From contig NZ_APHJ01000026.1 of NCBI RefSeq assembly GCF_000403785.1, positions 124,001 through 188,000 of the forward strand: DNA of 64,000 bases, given 5' to 3'. The notes beneath the pieces are model-generated. The model worked only from the letters and a program-made list of their open reading frames with translations. It searched no databases and was not told the origin of the DNA. The DNA is from Gillisia sp. CAL575 (GTDB lineage: Bacteria > Bacteroidota > Bacteroidia > Flavobacteriales > Flavobacteriaceae). A program made the translations under genes and the position numbers. Positions 8,922 through 17,668 of this stretch are shown in pieces (the stretch's first letter is position 1; each line of letters opens with the position of its first letter).

Positions 8922-9704
8922 TTATTTCCAATTATTTTCAGCCGTAGTGCCACCCCAAATTAGAGACGCTAAATATGGATTGTCTATAAATGGATTTCGA
9001 TTTCCTTGAGCTTTGAATATGACTTCATTTCTCTGAATTTCAATTGTCGAGACTGGATCTTGGGCGTTCCACCTCAAGAATAACTCTAATTTACCCACAG
9101 ATGTAAAATCTTCGTTATATCTCAAATTCAAATAGAAAATCATTCGAGCCACATCTCCAACCCACTCATCTCCAGGATACCAAGAATTGTTAGAGACCAA
9201 TTTATATTTTCCGCTCCCTGAGGTAAAGCGATAATTTTTTCTTTGAGCATTGATTTTAATGTCTGCGGTTCGCAAATGGTGAAGATCTGCTTCTGCAGTA
9301 TTTTCTATAAAAGAGCGAGGATAAATATGCTCTGTATTAAAAGTTTGAGGTTTGTGCTTATTACTACCAGAATAAAACTCTCTTTTATCTCGACTCTCCC
9401 CAGAGTAGATCAACAAAACATTTCTTGTATTCGAAGGATCTTCGTCTGCCAAATACAAAAACTGATGTCTTTCAAAATATTCTAGAAATCGAGTGTGTTT
9501 TGCAATTGTAGTAATTGCGAGATCTTCTTTTAAATCATCTCCTGTAAGACCAAAATCTACCTTATTATAATAGTTTTTTAGTTCAGTAGGGATATGTAGT
9601 TCTTCAAAATTCTCAAGAGCAATTTCTGAATTTTTATTTTCAGTTTTGCATCCCGAAAGGATTAGTAAGGGAAATAGTAAATAAAACACCCTAATTCCCA
9701 TCAC
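8922..9704 (-). CDS. Endonuclease I family lipoprotein (secreted nuclease)
   Basis: A 260-residue protein with a lipoprotein signal peptide (hydrophobic stretch then 'LILSGC', cysteine at about residue 19). The mature part contains 'NTEHIYPRSF' and 'DLHHLRTADIKINAQRKNY', the His-Glu-His and Asn motifs of the EndA/NucM endonuclease I family (beta-beta-alpha metal fold). It should cut extracellular or periplasmic DNA with Mg2+, perhaps for phosphate or nucleotide scavenging. It follows the RsmB-type gene by only 7 bp on the same strand and may be co-transcribed with it, although the two functions are unrelated. The start could be either of the first two adjacent methionines. Confidence 0.88.
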   Translation of the reverse strand: MMGIRVFYLLFPLLILSGCKTENKNSEIALENFEELHIPTELKNYYNKVDFGLTGDDLKEDLAITTIAKHTRFLEYFERHQFLYLADEDPSNTRNVLLIYSGESRDKREFYSGSNKHKPQTFNTEHIYPRSFIENTAEADLHHLRTADIKINAQRKNYRFTSGSGKYKLVSNNSWYPGDEWVGDVARMIFYLNLRYNEDFTSVGKLELFLRWNAQDPVSTIEIQRNEVIFKAQGNRNPFIDNPYLASLIWGGTTAENNWK

Positions 9705-9711
9705 TTAATTC

Positions 9712-10923
9712 TTAGTTTTTCTGAAGAAGTGCCATATAAAATCCATCATAACCAGATTCTGATGATAGTAATTTCCTGTCTTTAATCAATTTAAAATCTT
9801 TTCCGTGTTCACTGGAAAGAAATTTTTCTACTTGTTCTTGATTTTCTGATGGTAAAATAGAACAGGTTGCATAAACTAATTTTCCGCCATCCTTTACTAT
9901 TCTAGAATACGTATTTAAAATTTCGGCTTGCGTATTTTTGATTTTTTCAATAAACTCTGGTTGAAGTTTCCATTTTGCATCCGGGTTTCTGCTTAGAACT
10001 CCCAAACCACTACAAGGAGCATCAATAAGTACGCGGTCTGCAGTTCCATAAAGTTTTTTGATGACCTTGGTAGATTCTATAGCTCTTGGATCTATATTGT
10101 GAGCATGTGCTCTTTTTGCTCTTCTTTTAAGTTCCTTTAATTTATTCTCATAAATATCAGTCGCTATAATTTGCCCTTTATTTTCCATTAAAGCAGCAAT
10201 GTGAAGGGTTTTTCCTCCGGCACCCGCACAAGTATCTACAACTCTCATTCCTGGCTTTACATCTAGAAATTCTGCTACTAATTGAGAATTAGCATCCTGA
10301 ACTTCGAAAAAGCCCTTTTTAAAGGCCTCCGTTCTAAAAACATTAGATCGTTCCTCCAACTGTAATGCATAAGGATAACCTTTTACAGGCTCTGCCTTAA
10401 TTCCTTCGTCATTTAATAGACTTCTTAAATTGTCTCTTGTGGTGTTTAAGGTATTTACCCTAAGAACAACTGGAGCTTGTTCATTTAGTGCGTGGATCTC
10501 TTTTTCCCAAACCTTTTCGCCTAATTCTTTAACTCCTAATTCATCCATCCAATCTGGAATAGACTCTTTGTACTTTCTTATTTTGCTAAGCTCATCAAAC
10601 TTTCCTTTGATCTTTCTGCTGGGAGTAGGCTCAATTTGTTTCCAATCTGGAAGAGTAACCCCTCTCAAAGTGGCCCAAACAGCAAAGACTCTGAATAAAT
10701 TCTCTCTGGAATATGGCGCTTTAACTTCAGCAATTTCAGTATATAGTCGTTTCCATCGTACAATTTCGTAAACAGTTTCTGCAATAAAACTTCTATCACG
10801 GGAACCCCAACGCTTATCGCGTTTTAGTGTTTTCTCAATTACTTTATCGGCATAGTTTCCTTCATTGAAGATATCTGATAATGCATCGATGGTTGCAAAG
10901 ACTAAATTTCGGTGTAAACGCAT
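9712..10923 (-). CDS. RsmB/NOL1-NOP2-type RNA m5C methyltransferase
   Basis: A 403-residue SAM-dependent cytosine-C5 RNA methyltransferase, most likely acting on 16S rRNA. An N-terminal helical NusB-like region (about 1-130) precedes the catalytic domain. The SAM loop is 'VVDTCAGAGGKTLHIAALM', and the two catalytic cysteines sit in 'DAPCSGLGVLSRNPDAKW' and 'YATCSILPSENQ', as expected for m5C enzymes of this family. The exact target cytosine cannot be told from sequence. Transcription starts from a divergent promoter region shared with the Asp-box lipoprotein gene. Confidence 0.9.
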   Translation of the reverse strand: MRLHRNLVFATIDALSDIFNEGNYADKVIEKTLKRDKRWGSRDRSFIAETVYEIVRWKRLYTEIAEVKAPYSRENLFRVFAVWATLRGVTLPDWKQIEPTPSRKIKGKFDELSKIRKYKESIPDWMDELGVKELGEKVWEKEIHALNEQAPVVLRVNTLNTTRDNLRSLLNDEGIKAEPVKGYPYALQLEERSNVFRTEAFKKGFFEVQDANSQLVAEFLDVKPGMRVVDTCAGAGGKTLHIAALMENKGQIIATDIYENKLKELKRRAKRAHAHNIDPRAIESTKVIKKLYGTADRVLIDAPCSGLGVLSRNPDAKWKLQPEFIEKIKNTQAEILNTYSRIVKDGGKLVYATCSILPSENQEQVEKFLSSEHGKDFKLIKDRKLLSSESGYDGFYMALLQKN

Positions 10924-10941
10924 AGTTTAATTTTAAGGTGG

Positions 10942-10949
10942 CAAAGGTA
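10942..10949 (-). promoter_or_regulatory. Promoter -7 element of the RsmB-type gene
   Basis: The minus-strand octamer TACCTTTG matches TAnnTTTG and lies 18 bp before the start codon. The -33 element is not clear. Confidence 0.5.
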
Positions 10950-10972
10950 CTCAATTTTGACGTCGATTATTT

Positions 10973-10980
10973 TATATTTG
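10973..10980 (+). promoter_or_regulatory. Promoter -7 element of the Asp-box lipoprotein gene
   Basis: TATATTTG matches TAnnTTTG 16 bp before the ATG. It faces away from the RsmB-type promoter, so the 73-bp spacer holds two divergent promoters. Confidence 0.5.
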
Positions 10981-10996
10981 AATCAAATTCTTATAG

Positions 10997-12040
10997 ATGA
11001 AACTATTCTACCTTATTGGTCTGTTATTAGTAATTAGTTGTAATTCCAAAGAGAAGAAATCTGCTCCTTCTTTTTTTACTTCAGTTGAAGTGCATACAAT
11101 ATTAGAAGACTCTATTAGCGTGAGAGCTATTGAGCTGATGGGAAATAATTTAGCTTTTGCAGCAAATAATGGGATGTATGGGATGTACGATTCCCAAAAA
11201 CAAATCTGGAAAACCAATGTTCAAAAGTATGATACTCTCGCTCCAGAGTTTCGTGCGGTGGCAAGTACCTCTACAGATTTTTTTATGCTAAGCGTTGCAG
11301 ATCCAGCACTTTTATACAAAACAGGTGATTCTGGAAAAATGGAATTAGTGTACAAGGAAGAAAATGAAAAAGTGTTTTATGATGCTATGTCTTTTTGGAA
11401 TGATGAAGAAGGAATTGCCATGGGAGATCCCGTGGAAAATTGTCTTTCTATAATTATAACCAGAGATGCTGGTAAAACATGGAATAAAATTGCGTGCGAA
11501 AATTTACCCGCTGCGGAAGAAGGAGAAGCGGCATTTGCTGCAAGCAATTCTAATATTGCTATACAAGGAAATAAAACTTGGATCTTATCTGGTGGTATGA
11601 AATCTCGAATATTTTTCTCTGCAGATAAAGGTGAAACTTGGGAGGTATACGAAACTCCAATTATTCAAGGTTCTGCTACGCAGGGAGGTTATAGTTTAGA
11701 CTTTTACGATGAAAATAGAGGTTTCATTATTGGTGGTGATTATACTAAGCCTGATGAAAATCAATCTAATAAAGCAATTACTATAGACGGTGGAAAGACT
11801 TGGGAATTAGTTGCGGTGGGGCAGGAGCCAGGTTACAAAAGTAGCGTGAGGTATGTGCCGGGAAAAAACGGAAATGAATTGGTTGTTGTAGGATTTACAG
11901 GGATCTCCTATTCTAAGGATGCTGGTAAAAAATGGAAAAATTTATCCTCTGAAGGATTTTACACAATTCGATTTTTAAACGATTCTACAGCCTATGCCGC
12001 AGGAAAAAATAGAATTGCAATATTAAAATTTAAGAAATAA
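10997..12040 (+). CDS. Lipoprotein with Asp-box (BNR/YCF48-like) beta-propeller
   Basis: A 347-residue protein with a lipoprotein signal peptide ('LLLVISC', lipidated Cys at about residue 15). The body has repeated Asp-boxes of the S/T-x-D-x-G-x-T-W type: 'TRDAGKTW', 'SADKGETW', 'TIDGGKTW' and 'SKDAGKKW'. This spacing is that of sialidase-like and YCF48/HCF136-like propellers; flavobacterial members are often labelled oxidoreductase or glycosyl hydrolase without proof. No catalytic residues of sialidases can be assigned here. It should be anchored in the outer membrane or periplasm. The gene stands alone, convergent with the Spy-like gene. Confidence 0.8.
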   Translation: MKLFYLIGLLLVISCNSKEKKSAPSFFTSVEVHTILEDSISVRAIELMGNNLAFAANNGMYGMYDSQKQIWKTNVQKYDTLAPEFRAVASTSTDFFMLSVADPALLYKTGDSGKMELVYKEENEKVFYDAMSFWNDEEGIAMGDPVENCLSIIITRDAGKTWNKIACENLPAAEEGEAAFAASNSNIAIQGNKTWILSGGMKSRIFFSADKGETWEVYETPIIQGSATQGGYSLDFYDENRGFIIGGDYTKPDENQSNKAITIDGGKTWELVAVGQEPGYKSSVRYVPGKNGNELVVVGFTGISYSKDAGKKWKNLSSEGFYTIRFLNDSTAYAAGKNRIAILKFKK

Positions 12041-12055
12041 GTCTAAAAGCGAAAA

Positions 12056-12075
12056 TCCGGATCGCGAGATCCGGA
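12056..12075. terminator. GNRA-capped hairpin between convergent genes
   Basis: Perfect 8-bp arms TCCGGATC and GATCCGGA enclose the tetraloop GCGA. It lies between the convergent Asp-box lipoprotein and Spy-like genes. There is no long T-run right after it, so it may act as a transcript end stabiliser or weak bidirectional terminator. Confidence 0.5.
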
Positions 12076-12115
12076 AATTCTAACTAACCAACCAAAACTT
12101 ATTTTTATTTTATTT

Positions 12116-12568
12116 CTAATTTCTTTTTCGTTCCCCTTCTTTGCGGTCTCTATATTCCTTCCAAAGTTTTTTGTTAAAATCTGACTCTAATTTTTGAAGT
12201 TTAATAATTTCTTTTGCAGAGATTATCTTTTTAAGATCTGAAAACAGTAATTTTTTAATTTGATATTCTTCGTTTTCAATATCTTGATATTCTTTAATCA
12301 ATTTTTCAGCCTCATTCTCAGTGAGTGTTTCAATATTATCAATTTCATCATGCTCTCTTCTGCGTAAATCCATTTTTTTACATTCATAATTGTTATAAAT
12401 AGGCCAGAATTTTTGAGCCAATTCAGGATCCATTTTCATTTCCTGAGTTATAAATGCCACTTTCATAGCTTTAATTTGTTTTCTGTGATCTTCTTTATCC
12501 TTGCTGTTTTGAGCTTGAATTCCAAAAAAGCTTATAAAGAGTATTATTATAAGTGTAACTTTTTTCAT
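12116..12568 (-). CDS. Small periplasmic Spy/CpxP-like stress protein
   Basis: A 150-residue exported protein: a signal peptide ends near 'FFGIQAQ' (residue 20), after which the chain is highly charged and helical. The pattern of 'QEMKMDPELAQKFWPIYNNYE', followed by long Lys/Glu-rich helices, resembles Spy/CpxP-like helical chaperones common in Bacteroidota; the match is by character only. It is the last gene of a three-gene operon (sigma factor, membrane protein, this), 3 bp after its neighbour. This suggests it is an output or modulator of the sigma factor's envelope response. Function is inferred. Confidence 0.7.
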   Translation of the reverse strand: MKKVTLIIILFISFFGIQAQNSKDKEDHRKQIKAMKVAFITQEMKMDPELAQKFWPIYNNYECKKMDLRRREHDEIDNIETLTENEAEKLIKEYQDIENEEYQIKKLLFSDLKKIISAKEIIKLQKLESDFNKKLWKEYRDRKEGERKRN

Positions 12569-12571
12569 ATT

Positions 12572-13087
12572 TTATTCTAAAATTAAACCTGAATCTTCTA
12601 CATTTTCATTCAGATATTCAAAAACCGCTTGATCGTTAAGACTGTAAGAATCAAAGTTGTCCATTATTAATCCTTCTTCATAAATAAGGTTGGAAATATC
12701 GTTATAATCCAAATCCTCATCTTCGATATACTGCTCCATTGCAGCGTAATCTAAATTATTTAAATCTGAAGCTTGTGGAGATTTCAATAATACAGTACTA
12801 AATAATATCAAAAATATCGCTGCTATTGAAGCTGCATAATAAACTTTCTTTCTAGAAAATAATTTTATTAATTTTCCTCTTGTGCTTTCAGCATTTACTC
12901 TTTCCTGAATTTTTCCTTCTATAGTTTCAAAATAGTCGGTAGGTACTAGAAAACCGGGTTTGATATTTTTCAAACTGTCAGAAGAGATTTCCAATTTCTC
13001 AAATAAATTAGATTCAAAATCGTCCATATAATTATTGGGGATCTTAAAACCAGATTTCTTTTTATATTTCTCTAAATTCATTTTCAT
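12572..13087 (-). CDS. Membrane protein, probable anti-sigma factor
   Basis: A 171-residue protein not recognised as a named family. The N-terminal ~75 residues are soluble with two similar motifs ('KIPNNYMDDFESNLFEKL' and 'LVPTDYFETIEGKI'), then comes one transmembrane helix around residues 79-98 and a very acidic periplasmic tail of about 70 residues. The layout (cytoplasmic domain, one membrane span) and its position 32 bp after an ECF sigma gene suggest an anti-sigma factor. There is no zinc-binding HxxxCxxC motif, so it would not be the ZAS type. The repeated N-terminal motif may mark the sigma-binding site; this is inference. Confidence 0.65.
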   Translation of the reverse strand: MKMNLEKYKKKSGFKIPNNYMDDFESNLFEKLEISSDSLKNIKPGFLVPTDYFETIEGKIQERVNAESTRGKLIKLFSRKKVYYAASIAAIFLILFSTVLLKSPQASDLNNLDYAAMEQYIEDEDLDYNDISNLIYEEGLIMDNFDSYSLNDQAVFEYLNENVEDSGLILE

Positions 13088-13119
13088 GTAATAATTAGAC
13101 TCAAATTCTTTAGCAAGGT

Positions 13120-13665
13120 TTAATCCATTTTTAAATATTCTTCAATCTTTTTTACAGCAATATGATAAGATGCCTTAAGTGCCCCTTCACTGGTGCCTAA
13201 AATATCTGAAATTTCTCGATATTTTAATTCTTGAAAATATTTCATATTAAAGACTAATTGTTGTTTCTCGGGGAGAGTTGCAATAGCTTTTTGAAGTTTA
13301 AGCTGAATTTCATCTCCTTCAAAATAAACATCACTTTCTAAATTTTCAATTAAATTCTTCTGAAGTTCTTCTGAATTTAAATGAACGCGTTTAGACTTAT
13401 TATTTAAAAAAGTTAAGGATTCATTAGTTGCAATACGGTACATCCAGGAATAAAGTTGGCTGTCTCCTTTAAAACTATGTACATTCTTAAAGATCTTAAT
13501 AAATGTGTTTTGAAGGATATCATCTGTATCGTCATGATCTTTAACTATATTCCTAATATGCCAATACAAGCGTTCTTTATATTGCGTAACCAATTCACCA
13601 AAAGCTTTTTTAAGAGTATTAGGATCTTTAAGTCTTTGAATTAATATTTCTTCTTCTAATTTCAA
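13120..13665 (-). CDS. ECF-type RNA polymerase sigma factor
   Basis: A 181-residue sigma-70 factor with only regions 2 and 4. Region 2 includes 'DDTDDILQNTFIKIFKN' and 'SWMYRIATNESLTFL' (core binding and -10 recognition), and region 4 has 'LPEKQQLVFNMKYFQELKY' with helix-turn-helix 'REISDILGTSEGALKASYH'. It heads an operon with a probable anti-sigma membrane protein and a Spy-like exported protein, pointing to an envelope-stress or surface signal. Its own promoter was not identified; the intergenic region upstream also holds a candidate small RNA on the other strand. Confidence 0.93.
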   Translation of the reverse strand: MKLEEEILIQRLKDPNTLKKAFGELVTQYKERLYWHIRNIVKDHDDTDDILQNTFIKIFKNVHSFKGDSQLYSWMYRIATNESLTFLNNKSKRVHLNSEELQKNLIENLESDVYFEGDEIQLKLQKAIATLPEKQQLVFNMKYFQELKYREISDILGTSEGALKASYHIAVKKIEEYLKMD

Positions 13666-13807
13666 AAAATAGAATTGTTTATAATTAATGTATTAAAATT
13701 AGCGGACTTGTTGAGTAAAAATTTAAAATTTTCGTAGGAATTATGTAGGAAATTTTATTAGTCTTAACGACTAAGTACATTATTTTTAGGTTAACTACAT
13801 TATTTGT

Positions 13808-13835
13808 TTGGTGAATCCAGTTTTTCTTATATCTT
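13808..13835 (+). promoter_or_regulatory. Promoter candidate for the small RNA
   Basis: The octamer TATCTTTG (end near 13836) fits TAnnTTTG, and a TTTGG lies about 20 bp upstream near 13807, the right distance for a -33 TTG. Transcription would begin around 13842. Confidence 0.5.
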
Positions 13836-13841
13836 TGAAGT

Positions 13842-13962
13842 GTTAATATTATTTAATCTTTTTTTGCCCCAAAGATTATAAATTGAATTAAACCTAAGTT
13901 TTCATTTCCCCAAAGTGAAAACTAATTTAAAAAAAGGATGAACCTACTTCATCCTTTTTTTT
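13842..13962 (+). ncRNA. Candidate small RNA with two CCCC-loop hairpins and a terminator
   Basis: In a 395-bp spacer without any gene, the plus strand shows a promoter-like element followed by three hairpins within 120 nt. Hairpin 1 is AATCTTT (13855-13861) with AAAGATT (13871-13877) and a loop ending GCCCC. Hairpin 2 is AGTTTTCA (13897-13904) with TGAAAACT (13916-13923), and internal pairing leaves CCCCA at its tip. Hairpin 3 is a 12-bp intrinsic terminator. Both exposed loops contain CCCCAAAG, a repeated unpaired C-rich motif that could base-pair with G-rich targets such as ribosome binding sites. No open reading frame is present. The layout recalls the flavo-1 RNA class of flavobacteria, but I cannot confirm membership. 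Confidence 0.55.
13931..13962. terminator. Perfect 12-bp bidirectional terminator
   Basis: AAAAAGGATGAA and TTCATCCTTTTT pair perfectly around the loop CCTAC, with a T-run on both strands. It would end the candidate small RNA on the plus strand and could also end the ABC exporter transcript on the minus strand (stop at 14061). Confidence 0.9.
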
Positions 13963-14060
13963 ATTCCAAAAAGTTAATATTGTAAAGCAGCTTATTTCCT
14001 TTATCTAATTGTTAACCTAAATTGTGAAATTTCTAGTTTTTCTTAAATCTTTAATTAATA

Positions 14061-15884
14061 TTATTCGAAAGACTGCATATCTACTAGCTTTCTATATGTT
14101 CCATTTTTAAGCAGAAGTTCAGTATGTTTTCCTTGCTCTACAATTTCTCCTTTTTGCATTACCACAATTAGATCTGCATTTTGAATCGTTGATAGCCTGT
14201 GGGCTATTACTATGGATGTTCGATTTTTCATCATATTTTCCAATGCATTCTGAACCAATTTTTCACTTTCGGTATCTAATGCCGAAGTTGCTTCATCTAG
14301 AATCATGATTGGTGGATTTTTAAGAACCGCTCTTGCTATGGAAAGTCTTTGTTTTTGGCCACCACTTAATTTATTACCGCTATCTCCAATATTGGTGTCC
14401 AAGGCTTTAGGTAAATCCTTTACAAATTCCCAAGCATTAGCTATTTTTAAAGCTTCAATAATCTCCTCCTCTGTAGCATTGGTTTTACCTAAGGCTACAT
14501 TATCTCTTATAGAATCATTAAATAAAATAGAATCTTGAGTCACCAATCCCATAAGATCTCGTAGCGACCTTTTTGTGATCTCACGGATATCTACTCCATC
14601 AACCTTTATACTTCCAGAGTTTACATCGTAAAAGCGGGTTACAAGGTTCGCAATTGTAGATTTTCCGCTACCAGACTGTCCCACTAAAGCAACAGTGCTT
14701 CCTTTTGGCACATTTAAGCTGAAATTCTTAAGTACTAATTCATCTTCATACTTAAAGTCAATATTTTTTATTTGTACATTAGAATTAAAACCAGTTGCAA
14801 CTACGGCTTTTTTGGAATCGACTATAGTAGAAGGAGTTTCTAATACCTCGATAATCCTTTCTGCGGCTGCATTCCCTTTTTTGACAGAATATGTAGCTTT
14901 AGATATTTGTTTTGCTGGGGTTAAAATATTGTATGCTAATCCTAGAAAAGCGATAAAGGAGGCTGCATCTAAAGAGCCTTCAATTAAAACCATATTCCCA
15001 CCAAACCAAAGAATGATCACTATTACAAAGATCCCTAAAAATTCGCTGGTTGGTGAGGCTAAATTCTGCCTGTTTATTAAACTGTTTAGGATAGTATTAA
15101 GTCTATTTGTAGAATCCTCAAATTTCTTCTGAAATTTATTTTCAGCATTAAAACCTTTTACAATTTTAAGACTAGAAAGTGTTTCTTCTACTATAGATAA
15201 GAAATGCCCATTTTCTTCTTGAGCCTTTTGAGATTTTTTCTTTAGCGTTTTACCAATCAAGGAAATAATAAATCCTGAAATTGGTAGAAAAATGAAAACA
15301 AAAATCGTGAGTTCAGCACTCAACATCAACATTGCTATAATAGTAAATATAATAGTTAGCGGTTCTCTAACTATTAGTTCTAGAATAGAAAGGAAAGATG
15401 TCTGTACTTCGTTCACATCTGCAGTAATTCTAGAAATGGTATCTCCTTTTTTCTTTTCAGAAAAATAAGAGATTGGTAAATGAAGAATCTTATTATATAG
15501 GGCATTTCTAACATCCTTTAGAACTCCATTTCTTAGAAATGTAATAAAAAATGCTGCTAGATATCCAAATAGATTTTTTAGGAAAAATAAGATCACTACA
15601 ATTCCGCAGATAAATACTAATGCAGAAATTTCATCTTCAATTACCCTTAGGGTGACATTGTAGTTGAAATAATCTACTAAATAGTCTTTGATGCTAGCTA
15701 TACCATCGTATTCAGGTTTTAATAAAACTCTTTTGCTCTTATCGAATAAGATTTGAATAACTGGTATAAGGGCAATAAATGAAAGTGTGCTAAAAAGCGC
15801 ATAAAAGATATTACAAATTATATTTAAAAATGCGAAACGTTTATAAGGTCTCGCATATTCAAGGATTTTTCTAAAATAGGTCAT
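14061..15884 (-). CDS. MsbA-type ABC exporter (membrane + ATPase in one chain)
   Basis: A 607-residue half-transporter of the lipid/multidrug exporter type. The N-terminal half holds six predicted transmembrane helices (about 1-320). The ATPase half has Walker A 'GQSGSGKST', signature 'LSGGQKQRLSIARAVL', Walker B 'IMILDEATSALD' and the switch histidine in 'VIAHRLSTI'. It should work as a homodimer, flipping a lipid or lipid-linked compound outward in the inner membrane. Downstream of the phosphohexomutase and glycosyltransferase on the same strand (gap of 9 bp to the mutase), it fits a lipid or surface-glycan role, but the substrate cannot be told. Confidence 0.92.
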   Translation of the reverse strand: MTYFRKILEYARPYKRFAFLNIICNIFYALFSTLSFIALIPVIQILFDKSKRVLLKPEYDGIASIKDYLVDYFNYNVTLRVIEDEISALVFICGIVVILFFLKNLFGYLAAFFITFLRNGVLKDVRNALYNKILHLPISYFSEKKKGDTISRITADVNEVQTSFLSILELIVREPLTIIFTIIAMLMLSAELTIFVFIFLPISGFIISLIGKTLKKKSQKAQEENGHFLSIVEETLSSLKIVKGFNAENKFQKKFEDSTNRLNTILNSLINRQNLASPTSEFLGIFVIVIILWFGGNMVLIEGSLDAASFIAFLGLAYNILTPAKQISKATYSVKKGNAAAERIIEVLETPSTIVDSKKAVVATGFNSNVQIKNIDFKYEDELVLKNFSLNVPKGSTVALVGQSGSGKSTIANLVTRFYDVNSGSIKVDGVDIREITKRSLRDLMGLVTQDSILFNDSIRDNVALGKTNATEEEIIEALKIANAWEFVKDLPKALDTNIGDSGNKLSGGQKQRLSIARAVLKNPPIMILDEATSALDTESEKLVQNALENMMKNRTSIVIAHRLSTIQNADLIVVMQKGEIVEQGKHTELLLKNGTYRKLVDMQSFE

Positions 15885-15893
15885 TCGTTTATA

Positions 15894-17624
15894 TTAATCT
15901 ACCTGAAGATCTGCTCTTATTCCGGCAATTTTTTGTTGTAGTAATTTTTGTGCTTTTTCAAAATCCTCTGAAGATTTTAATTCCTCATTGACGCTGATAT
16001 AAAATTTTATCTTTGGCTCAGTACCACTTGGTCTCGCAGCTATTTTTGAACCTTCCTCTGTATAATAGATTAAAACATTGGATTTAGGAAGATCTATTAC
16101 AGTTTCTGTATGATCCTGTTTATTTTTAGAGATAGAAGATTGATAATCTTCTATAAGTACCACTTTTTCTCCATTGATTTCTTTTAATGGATTCTCTCTA
16201 AGATCTACCATCATTTGCTTGATCTGCGATTCTCCCTCTATGCCTTTTTTTACCAAAGAGATTAACTCTTCTTTATAAAAACCAAACTCCGTATAGAGTT
16301 CTATAAGTTGCTTATAAAAAGAACTGCCATTTTCTTTCATTTGCGCTGCAATTTCGCAAGCGAGTAGGGTAGCGGTAGTTGCATCTTTGTCTCTTACAAA
16401 GTCTCCTACCATATATCCAAAACTCTCTTCACCACCACCAACAAAGTGCATTTCTGGACGATCTTTAATCATTTTAGCGATCCACTTGAATCCAGTTAAC
16501 ACCTCCTGATATTGCGCACCATATGCTTGAGTGATATTTTTAAGCATTGGTGTAGATACTATTGTGGAAGCCACAAAGGAATTTTGGTTTAATTCATTTC
16601 TCTTTTTCCATTGCTCCAATAAGAACCACGTCATTACTACCATAGTTTGATTCCCATTAAGTAATAGCAGTTCATTATTTAAATCTCTTACAGCTATTCC
16701 CAAACGATCTCCATCAGGATCTGTTCCTATCACAATATCTGCATTTTCCTTTTCAGCAAGTTTTATAGCCAATTTTAAGGCTTCAGGTTCTTCTGGATTA
16801 GGGGATTTTACTGTAGGAAAATTGGAATCCGGTGCTGATTGTTCTTTAACTAAATAAACATTCTCATAACCAGCTTTTTTTAAAACTTGAGGAGTTGCAG
16901 TACTCGAAGCTCCATGTAGTGAAGTAAAAACTATTTTTAAATTTTCTTTTGCTGAAGTAGAAGTGCCAAAACTTCCGTTTTTTACTGAAGCAGTTTGAAA
17001 AGCCTCGTCCACTTCTTTATCTATATATTCAATTAATTCAGGTTTTGATTCAAATTTTATTTCAGAGTAATCTAAAGACTCAATTTCTTCAATGATTTTG
17101 GTGTCTTGTGGCGGAACTAATTGTCCACCGTCTTTCCAGTATACTTTATAACCATTGTATTCAGGAGGATTATGACTTGCTGTAAGTACAATTCCGCAGT
17201 GACAATCCAAATGCTTTACTGCAAAAGACAATTCTGGAGTTGGTCTTAATTCAGAAAAAAGAAAAACTTTTATTCCATTTGCTGAAAAAATATCGGCAAC
17301 TATTTGTGCGAATTCTTTACTATTTTTTCTACAATCGTATGCAATTACAGCCCGAATTTCTTCACCTTCAAATTCTCTTTTAAGATAATTGGAAAGACCT
17401 TGCGTATTTTTTCCTAAAGTATATTTATTGATCCTATTTGGACCCGCACCCATAACCCCACGCATTCCTCCAGTTCCAAATTCAGCATTTTTATAAAAGC
17501 TTTCCTCCAGTTCTTGTGGATTATTTTCTATGAGATTATTTACTTGAGTGTGTGTCTCTTTATCAAAAGTATCGGTTAGCCAAAGTTTTGCTTTAGAAAG
17601 GATATCGGATTTTATTTGAGTCAT
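15894..17624 (-). CDS. Phosphoglucomutase/phosphomannomutase (alpha-D-phosphohexomutase)
   Basis: A 576-residue enzyme that shifts phosphate between C1 and C6 of hexoses, linking central metabolism with sugar nucleotide supply. The catalytic serine is in '[16 protein letters not shown]', the metal loop is '[11 protein letters not shown]', the sugar-binding loop is '[19 protein letters not shown]', and the phosphate-binding loop is '[12 protein letters not shown]' near the C-terminus. Its length and 'GTGGMRG' near residue 50 fit the PGM2-like branch rather than E. coli Pgm; glucose, mannose or ribose 1,6-exchange are all possible. It lies between the exporter gene (9 bp) and the glycosyltransferase gene (44 bp), probably in one operon. 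Confidence 0.93.
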   Translation of the reverse strand: MTQIKSDILSKAKLWLTDTFDKETHTQVNNLIENNPQELEESFYKNAEFGTGGMRGVMGAGPNRINKYTLGKNTQGLSNYLKREFEGEEIRAVIAYDCRKNSKEFAQIVADIFSANGIKVFLFSELRPTPELSFAVKHLDCHCGIVLTASHNPPEYNGYKVYWKDGGQLVPPQDTKIIEEIESLDYSEIKFESKPELIEYIDKEVDEAFQTASVKNGSFGTSTSAKENLKIVFTSLHGASSTATPQVLKKAGYENVYLVKEQSAPDSNFPTVKSPNPEEPEALKLAIKLAEKENADIVIGTDPDGDRLGIAVRDLNNELLLLNGNQTMVVMTWFLLEQWKKRNELNQNSFVASTIVSTPMLKNITQAYGAQYQEVLTGFKWIAKMIKDRPEMHFVGGGEESFGYMVGDFVRDKDATTATLLACEIAAQMKENGSSFYKQLIELYTEFGFYKEELISLVKKGIEGESQIKQMMVDLRENPLKEINGEKVVLIEDYQSSISKNKQDHTETVIDLPKSNVLIYYTEEGSKIAARPSGTEPKIKFYISVNEELKSSEDFEKAQKLLQQKIAGIRADLQVD

Positions 17625-17668
17625 GAGATAAAATTTTAATCAAAAATAGCGAATAATGCGGAAAGTGT

